Source: Anaerosolibacter carboniphilus
GTDB taxonomy: Bacteria > Bacillota > Clostridia > Peptostreptococcales > Thermotaleaceae
NCBI RefSeq assembly: GCF_014205875.1
Contig: NZ_JACHEN010000036.1
Span: forward strand, 1 to 57,112
Direction of reading: 5' to 3'
DNA length: 57,112 bases
Shown here: in pieces, positions 52,007-57,112 of the stretch
Numbering within the stretch: position 1 is the stretch's first letter
How the letters are laid out: the number at the start of each line of letters is the position of its first letter
The notes under the pieces: model-generated
The model's database searches: none
What the model was told of the DNA's origin: nothing
The model's input: the letters and a program-made list of their open reading frames with translations, nothing else
Position numbers and translations under genes: made by a program

Positions 52007-52873
52007 TTATTCAAATATATTTAATTTTGATCTTAAACTGTATTTTTCTAGCAGAATGAATATTAGAATAAATATTTCATAGATAAGTATTGTGTAAACC
52101 AAGTTCCATCCGGCATCTAAAACCAAGATGTTCATCTTAGCAAATACGCTTTGAGCTACAATAGAAAGGATAAATGGCGCCAACTTCCAAATCTTATTTT
52201 TAAGGATACATACGAATATTACCAATAAGAAAGTTTCAATCAAATGGTAAAAAAATATAATGATGGTACTGGATAAATAAAAGTTATCCCAATAATTGTT
52301 AACAAAATCTATCTGATAGTGTACTTTCCCTAGAAGCAGTAGTATAGGAGCGGGAATGTGTACGATGACCATTGCTACAAAGTAGAATATAAATGCTCTT
52401 GTTAGGCCATGGGGTTTCTGATTCATTTTAGAAAACCAGTATCTGCAGATAAGCAAAAAGATGACAATTGCAATGGCTGTCATATAGTATTTCCACCAAT
52501 GGTGCTCATATATTCCTATTTTGATAAACAGATACTCTAAAATGGCGAACAAGGCTGTGACAAAGGAAATCCAACCATACCCCAGAGAATAAGCCACCAT
52601 CACGATTGCTACTGCTGGATAGAGGGTCGTATTGAGTATTAGGTGCCCTAGTAAGTTTTGAGCCCAAGGATCCGTAAACACACCGGTTTTATATGCGTAA
52701 GAATTAAAAAGGCCAAGTACGATAAATTCTCCAATCCATGTGCCGCCTGCTGCGAATAAAAAAAACACCATTAGGGTAGAAACCTTATAAATGTCTTTTT
52801 TCATATATAGAGTATAGGTGGTAATTACTACGCCGATGATAGCTAAAAGAATATACCAAAATAGATTGGACAT
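52007..52873 (-). CDS. Multi-pass membrane protein of unknown function (CBO0543-like)
   Basis: The 288-residue protein has eight or nine membrane helices and almost no soluble part. I see no transport or catalytic motif. Its middle, FAILEYLFIKIGIYEHHWWKYY, is clearly related to FIILEYFFVKLGYIKYIHW of the protein at 56050-56907, so the two are paralogues; the whole pattern fits the CBO0543 family of clostridial and bacillar membrane proteins. Weak ribosome site (AAACTTTTAGGGGTATTTT). It lies next to a P-type ATPase relic. Confidence 0.7.
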   Translation of the reverse strand: MSNLFWYILLAIIGVVITTYTLYMKKDIYKVSTLMVFFLFAAGGTWIGEFIVLGLFNSYAYKTGVFTDPWAQNLLGHLILNTTLYPAVAIVMVAYSLGYGWISFVTALFAILEYLFIKIGIYEHHWWKYYMTAIAIVIFLLICRYWFSKMNQKPHGLTRAFIFYFVAMVIVHIPAPILLLLGKVHYQIDFVNNYWDNFYLSSTIIIFFYHLIETFLLVIFVCILKNKIWKLAPFILSIVAQSVFAKMNILVLDAGWNLVYTILIYEIFILIFILLEKYSLRSKLNIFE

Positions 52874-52969
52874 AAAATACCCCTAAAAGTTTAATTTGTA
52901 ATATTTAATACAAATAAAGTATTAATAAAAATTTGTATTAACAAGTACTATTTTTTCCTTTAACATTGT

Positions 52970-53122
52970 CAGATATTCACTGGAATTAACTCTGTCACTT
53001 TTCTTCTTGCGGCAATCGATCTTATTAATCCTGTAATAGGTGGATTGGTCCATAATTTGGGTTGGGCGCTTGCATATCTTATGTATTCAAAAAGAATACC
53101 TATTTTTCATAATGAATTTTAA
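52970..53122 (+). pseudogene. C-terminal relic of a metal P-type ATPase
   Basis: About 50 codons read QIFTGINSVTFLLAAIDLIN, then PVIGGLVHNLGWALAYLMYS, then KRIPIF to TAA 53120-53122. The LLAA...INPVIGGLVHNLG part matches the last two helices of P1B ATPases; the intact one in this window has LLAALGIIDPIIGALIHNLG at the same place. No start, and TAA closes the frame at 52961-52963. The rest of the ATPase gene is absent. Confidence 0.7.
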
Positions 53123-53123
53123 T

Positions 53124-53990
53124 CTACTGAGCATATATGCGAAGTGTTTGACCTGTAATATAACTTGAATCATCCGAGGCTAAAAACACAAAGCCCGGTG
53201 CAATCTCAAAGGGCTGAGCGGCTCTTCCCATAGGAGTCTGGGTACCCCATGAGGCGACAATCTCAGGAGTAAAGGCTGCAGGAATTAAAGGTGTCCTAGT
53301 TTCACCAGGGGCTATACAATTTACACGAATACCTCGCGAAAGCAAAGTTCTGGATAAAGACCCGGTAAATGCAACAATAGCACCTTTTGAGGCTTCATAA
53401 TCAACAGCAAGTCCATATGGCTTAAAAGCAGCTATGGATGAAGTGTTAATAATTGAGCCACCTGGTTTCATATAATGTAAAGCAGCCTTAGTTAAATAAA
53501 AACATGAAAACACATTTACACCAAAGGTCAGTTCCAATTGGTTTCTTGTTATGTTTTCTAATTGGTTACTTTGAAAAAGCACAGCAGCGTTATTTACTAG
53601 TATATCTAATTTCCCGAAACTACGAATAGTCTGTTCGACAATGAACTGGCAGTTTTTCTCGAAACGGATATCGGCGGCAATAGTGATACACCTTCTACCC
53701 AATTGCTTTATTCTAGACCTTGTTTCGGCTGCATCAAAATGTTCATTTAATTAAACGATGACAATATCCGCTCCTTCTTTTGCAAAGGAATAAGCAACAG
53801 CCCTGCCGATTCCACTATCTCCACCTGTTATAACTGCTACCTTGTTCAATAGTTTTCCTCCCGGCTTCTCCGGCGATGGGGATTCAGAAATGGGTTTCGG
53901 AACCATTATAGCTTCAATACCTGGTTGTTGGGGTTGATGCTGAGGTGGAAAAGCAGTTGGCAAATGATAAGGATTAAAGAACTGTCTCAT
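53124..53990 (-). pseudogene. Short-chain dehydrogenase (GSP39/YdaD-like) broken by an in-frame TAA
   Basis: Read through the TAA at 53751-53753, the frame gives 288 residues, the normal length of the general-stress SDR group (N-terminal FPPQHQPQQPGIEA-type extension, then GKLLNKVAVITGGDSGIGR for NAD(P) binding, VNNAAVL, and the catalytic YEASK). Both halves are in the same frame, and the stop stands where the family has Tyr (VIV-Y-LNEHFDA), one base from TAT or TAC. All other motifs are intact, so the change looks recent. The ATG at 53988-53990 follows TGGAGGTATATAAA. A sequencing error is possible. Confidence 0.85.
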
Positions 53991-54136
53991 TTTATATACC
54001 TCCACTCAAAAAAATCTATGTATATATTATATGCACTTTCGTCTGATATGGTATCCTAACACACTTCCATTTGATTACGTGCGAAGAGATAGGCACTTGT
54101 CTGCCTGCTACTTTATGATGGCATAAGAGGATACGT

Positions 54137-54171
54137 ATAAAAAAACTACTTAGAATTTACTAAGTAGTTTT
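54137..54171 (-). terminator. Terminator of the MATE gene
   Basis: AAACTACTTAG (54143-54153) pairs with CTAAGTAGTTT (54160-54170). On the minus strand the stem is followed by seven T. Confidence 0.88.
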
Positions 54172-54217
54172 ATCAAATGTATGGTGTTATTTTTACTCAC
54201 TACAGAAAGATATTGTA

Positions 54218-55567
54218 TTATTCAGTTGCAGTACTAATGGATTTCGAATTTAATTTTTGCCAACTGTTGCTTTTGTATCGGGAAAAACAAAGAATAGCTC
54301 CCAAAACCCAAGAGCAAATTTCACTTAAAGCTATTACGTCTGAACCAAGTATGCCAGCCAGCGTATAGGATAAAAGTACTCTGAGAGCAAGTGAGAGTAT
54401 ATTGCTTATGGAAGTGAAAACAACGTCTTTATTTCCTTGTAAAAATGCAGCATATGCATTTTCTAGAGCTAATATAGGATAAAATATAGCACAGGTACGG
54501 AAAAATCGTTGGCCAATAGCGGCCACAGCGTCGGAAACGCCAAAGGATTTCATAAATCCCTTACCCGCCAATACAACGATTGTAGTGATAACAATAGATA
54601 CGATTAAGGAAATAAAAATTCCTTTTCTTAAACCTTCTTTAGCTCGTGCCATATTATTTGCACCAATATTTTGACCAACAAAAATTGAAATAGCTATTGA
54701 AATATTGATAATTGGTAATATTGTTAAAGTATCAATTTTATAAGCAGTTGTAATTGCGGTCACCACTTCAATGCCAAACGTGTTCATAACATTCTGCAAA
54801 AGTAAAGAACCGACAGAAGCAATGCTGGATTGAATCATTTTTGGTGCGCCCAATTTCATACTATCAAAAAACAGAGTAAGATCTATAGAATTTTTCAGGA
54901 AAGAAATTCTGAACATAGGATGCTTCTTATAAATACTGATAAGAAGAAATACGCTTGAAATGATTTGAGCAATGACTGTGGCAATAGCTACACCTTTAAT
55001 ACCCCAAAAAAATAATTTTACAAATACTAAATCTAAAATGATGTTAATTGCGGTTGAAAGTATAATAGCATATAGAGGTGTTTTGCTATCTCCAATACCG
55101 CGAAGCAATGAACTGCAGAGATTATAAAGAACTAAGGCAGGAACACCAATAAAAACAATGGACAAGTATTTACTGGACTGCTGTAAAACCTCAATTGGTG
55201 TATGCAATAAGTTTAAAATGTTTTCTCTAAAAATGAATCCAGCTATAGATATTACAAAGGCGGAAAACATGATAAATATGAAAAATGTGCTTGATAGCTT
55301 TGATATCTTTTTATATTCTTTTGCTCCATAGTACTGAGAAATAAGAATGGTATATCCAGAAACCAGACCTGTGACAATAAAGATGAACACATTTAAGACA
55401 GGAGAAGAGACTCCAACCGCTGCCAATGCTGCTTCACCAATGAAGTTTCCAACGATCATCGAATCAGTAATGTAATATAATTGTTGCAACAATCCCGTTA
55501 AAATAAGTGGGATTGTAAAAGAAAGCAATATTTTAAAAACACTACCTTTCGTCATATCATTGCTCAT
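54218..55567 (-). CDS. MATE family efflux transporter
   Basis: The 449-residue protein has twelve membrane helices in two related halves and the MATE pattern: ILLSFTIPLILTGLLQQLYYITDSMIVG at the start, GAAAL-type GEAALAAVGVSSP, ISQYYGA, and in the second half SIFVGQNIGANNMARAKEGLRKG. It probably exports cationic drugs or organic compounds with sodium or proton exchange. The ATG at 55565-55567 follows GGGAGGATTATT; the frame extends to 55606. It is a single gene with its own terminator. Confidence 0.92.
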   Translation of the reverse strand: MSNDMTKGSVFKILLSFTIPLILTGLLQQLYYITDSMIVGNFIGEAALAAVGVSSPVLNVFIFIVTGLVSGYTILISQYYGAKEYKKISKLSSTFFIFIMFSAFVISIAGFIFRENILNLLHTPIEVLQQSSKYLSIVFIGVPALVLYNLCSSLLRGIGDSKTPLYAIILSTAINIILDLVFVKLFFWGIKGVAIATVIAQIISSVFLLISIYKKHPMFRISFLKNSIDLTLFFDSMKLGAPKMIQSSIASVGSLLLQNVMNTFGIEVVTAITTAYKIDTLTILPIINISIAISIFVGQNIGANNMARAKEGLRKGIFISLIVSIVITTIVVLAGKGFMKSFGVSDAVAAIGQRFFRTCAIFYPILALENAYAAFLQGNKDVVFTSISNILSLALRVLLSYTLAGILGSDVIALSEICSWVLGAILCFSRYKSNSWQKLNSKSISTATE

Positions 55568-55802
55568 AATAATCCTCCCGTATGGACTCTCTATAAAGAT
55601 GAGCATATATATTCAATCGATTTTCAGGTGTAATATACTATCATATCATTAAGAAAATAACAAGACATATAATACAGTGTCGATTATTTGATAATTAACT
55701 ATGGTTATCAGACGGAATGGAAATTTTTATTGAAAAAATAGGATTTGTTTAAGAATAGAGTTGAAAATTATATTGTTTCGTTTATGTACAAAGAATACCT
55801 AT

Positions 55803-55839
55803 ATTCTGCATAATGAAATTACTTCGTTATTGCAGAATA
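55803..55839. terminator. Imperfect hairpin upstream of repeat B
   Basis: ATTCTGCA-TAATGAA pairs with TTCGTTA-TTGCAGAAT with one bulge and one mismatch. It may end the minus-strand gene at 56050-56907, but no T run follows. Confidence 0.35.
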
Positions 55840-55870
55840 ATGGAACATAAGACTGGTTCAGTAGGTTCAC

Positions 55871-55941
55871 TAGGGGCGCCCATTGGACGTCAAAGAATAG
55901 GGTCGTAGCCCAGCATAAGGGACGTGCAATGCACGTCCCTA
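55871..55941. repeat. MITE-like repeat B (same family as repeat A)
   Basis: The left end TAGGGGCGCCCATTGG... (55871-55891) matches the complement of the right end (55921-55941, ending GCACGTCCCTA) at about 17 of 21 positions. It shares the TAGGGGCG..CATTG..CG end pattern with repeat A. Both are followed by a GTG-C/G-CG-C/T-AATATTTATT stretch. The rest of the gap 55568-56049 has no gene. Confidence 0.65.
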
Positions 55942-56049
55942 CGGTTGTGCCGCAATATTTATTTAATTTGTAAAGTCAACATTATTCTATAACATAACTA
56001 AAATATTAGACTAGTTTCATGTAAATACTATTGACCGTCAATTTTTAAT

Positions 56050-56907
56050 CTAAGTCAACTTATGTATTCGGTAAGCCGATTCCCAACGATCGTACAACAT
56101 AATCAAGTATATGGGCACAAAATATCTCAGCATCATAAGAAGATGATTCCAACGATGGTAGATTAGCCATCCACCATAGTAAGCATATAATGCGAAAGCC
56201 ACGCCAATGAAAGCAGTAATGGTGAAAAATAGCAGCTTTAGGCGATTGGGTATTTTTGGAACCAATATTGCACAGATTACAGCTAACACGTCTCCAGAAA
56301 GCAGATCTGTAAAACGGCAGTCAGCCATTATATCCTTGAAGACATTCGGTCTGAATTGATACATCTTGAATATAGGTAATGCGAACGTAGCACCGACCCA
56401 CATGATTATAGTATGTGAGAAACTAAGCAGTAGAACAGGGTATGGAATAGGAGGATTGTAATCTTTGATGTATGGGGCTAAATATGCAAAAAAGCGGATA
56501 GAAGCTATATAGAGTAAGGCAGAATAAGCCAAGCTCCAATGAATATACTTTATATATCCTAATTTTACGAAGAAATATTCTAAGATTATAAATAATATTG
56601 CGAATGGAAGCGTTGCTCTCCAGGGATGATCTTTCTTTGTGTAATGAAGGAATATAATTATAGTAAAGGGTAAAATTAGTGTATCTGCGAATATAATGCC
56701 TATTTCATTTTCATAGATAGGATTTGTTGATAAGTGGGTTGGAAACTTATACAGATTCAGTAGCAGGTTTAATGAAACTTCAAAAATATCTGCAAAGAAG
56801 ACACCGATCGCATACCCAGCTACAATAGAATGCCAGGAAAGTTTCTTTGTGAGAATTAACAGAATCATCCAAACGGAGATAGCAACTAACATGATTATAT
56901 ATAACAT
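56050..56907 (-). CDS. Multi-pass membrane protein of unknown function (paralogue of 52007-52873)
   Basis: The 285-residue protein has about nine membrane helices. It has no recognisable transport motif. The segment ILFIILEYFFVKLGYIKYIH is similar to the central part of the protein at 52007-52873, and both have an N-terminal region with conserved Gly/Asp-type helix boundaries and a similar total length. I place both in the CBO0543-like family. The ATG follows GTGGAGGGGAAAGT. It is a single gene; role unknown. Confidence 0.68.
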   Translation of the reverse strand: MLYIIMLVAISVWMILLILTKKLSWHSIVAGYAIGVFFADIFEVSLNLLLNLYKFPTHLSTNPIYENEIGIIFADTLILPFTIIIFLHYTKKDHPWRATLPFAILFIILEYFFVKLGYIKYIHWSLAYSALLYIASIRFFAYLAPYIKDYNPPIPYPVLLLSFSHTIIMWVGATFALPIFKMYQFRPNVFKDIMADCRFTDLLSGDVLAVICAILVPKIPNRLKLLFFTITAFIGVAFALYAYYGGWLIYHRWNHLLMMLRYFVPIYLIMLYDRWESAYRIHKLT

Positions 56908-57032
56908 ACTTTCCCCTCCACTTGTATACGAGCTTCTTTATAGTATTAAAATTTAAAAAATATTTATACTTGTGATTAAGTTTGCTCGAGTGGTAATATG
57001 CTTGTCATTGGTATCATTGACCTTTACCCAAT

Positions 57033-57062
57033 TTGATGGACACACATCAAAGCTAGTATAAT
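57033..57062 (+). promoter_or_regulatory. Promoter of the gene at the right edge
   Basis: TTGATG (57033-57038) and a perfect TATAAT (57057-57062) with an 18-base spacer, 24 bases before the start codon. The preceding 56908-57032 holds no other signal I can name. Confidence 0.55.
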
Positions 57063-57085
57063 AAAAGTAAGATGGAGGTGTCCTT

Positions 57086-57112
57086 ATGGGTAAGAAAAAA
57101 ACTTATGATCAA
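57086..57112 (+). CDS. First nine codons of a gene cut by the window end, possibly an IS3-type transposase orfA
   Basis: ATG at 57086 follows TGGAGGTGTCCTT. The visible protein is MGKKKTYDQ, a short basic start much like IS3-family orfA products (M-x-K-K-x-Y-x-x-E-F). Just before the promoter is TTGATGGACACACATCAAAG, which could be part of a terminal repeat. Only nine residues are visible, so this is a guess. Confidence 0.4.

Noticed and set aside
53124..53990. Frameshift in the SDR gene
   Set aside because: The two parts are in the same frame; the cause is a single TAA codon.

Overview
The window looks like a low-GC, strictly anaerobic, spore-forming member of the Clostridia. The evidence is a selenium-dependent Stickland-type reductase (grd genes), an alpha/beta-type small acid-soluble spore protein, a LysM plus GH18 spore-cortex-lytic-type hydrolase, a DUF1657 protein, RNase J, and strong AGGAGG ribosome sites with many TTG/GTG starts. 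An Alkaliphilus-like relative is a reasonable guess, but the species cannot be read from the sequence. No rRNA, tRNA or CRISPR array was seen.

Layout. 1-285 is the tail of a molybdopterin oxidoreductase. 410-4806 is one transcription unit: pyruvoyl proprotein subunit (grdI-like), selenoprotein subunit with an in-frame TGA (grdH-like), and a BCCT betaine-type transporter. It would import and reduce betaine (or sarcosine), but components A and C are not in the window. 4896-11523 holds an OmpR/PhoR-type two-component system, a Usp-like protein and a MacAB-like efflux system. RNase J lies on the minus strand (11677-13335). 13614-16430 is a metal cassette: an AdcR-like MarR regulator, a FeoA-like protein and a P1B-type ATPase. 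Then come an aromatic-acid-exporter-like protein, FtsH, a second two-component system with a YHS-like membrane protein, and a chemoreceptor (to 24150).

24151-37904 is a mixed region: nested MITE-like repeats, a LysM protein, a coiled-coil protein of unknown function, a BlaI/M56 pair under a 42-bp perfect palindrome, divergent LUD and FMN hydroxy-acid oxidase genes, a polysaccharide deacetylase, an HD-GYP phosphodiesterase behind a structured leader, spore-related genes, HutD, a YeiL-like regulator and a YdcZ-type transporter. 38206-43114 is a complete branched-chain amino-acid ABC operon (SBP, two permeases, two ATPases). After it come cspA, mtnK, a CheX with an altered active-site motif, and a type III glutamine synthetase. 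The glutamine synthetase has two structured RNA elements upstream and appears to start at AUA.

48926-57112 is accessory-like: a LytTR/DUF3021 pair with a 21-bp-spaced operator repeat, an ECF sigma/anti-sigma pair, a DUF1697 protein, two related multi-pass membrane proteins, a P-type ATPase relic, an SDR gene broken by one nonsense codon, a MATE exporter, a second MITE-like repeat, and at the right edge the first codons of a gene that may be a transposase.

Strongest leads: (i) an M56 (BlaR1-type) membrane protease whose extracytoplasmic end looks like a DUF881 domain instead of a beta-lactam sensor, next to BlaI and a perfect 42-bp operator; (ii) the AUA start and tandem alternative-pairing RNAs in front of glutamine synthetase; (iii) the structured leader of the HD-GYP gene. 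All positions come from reading the sequence by eye; no homology search or RNA folding was run.
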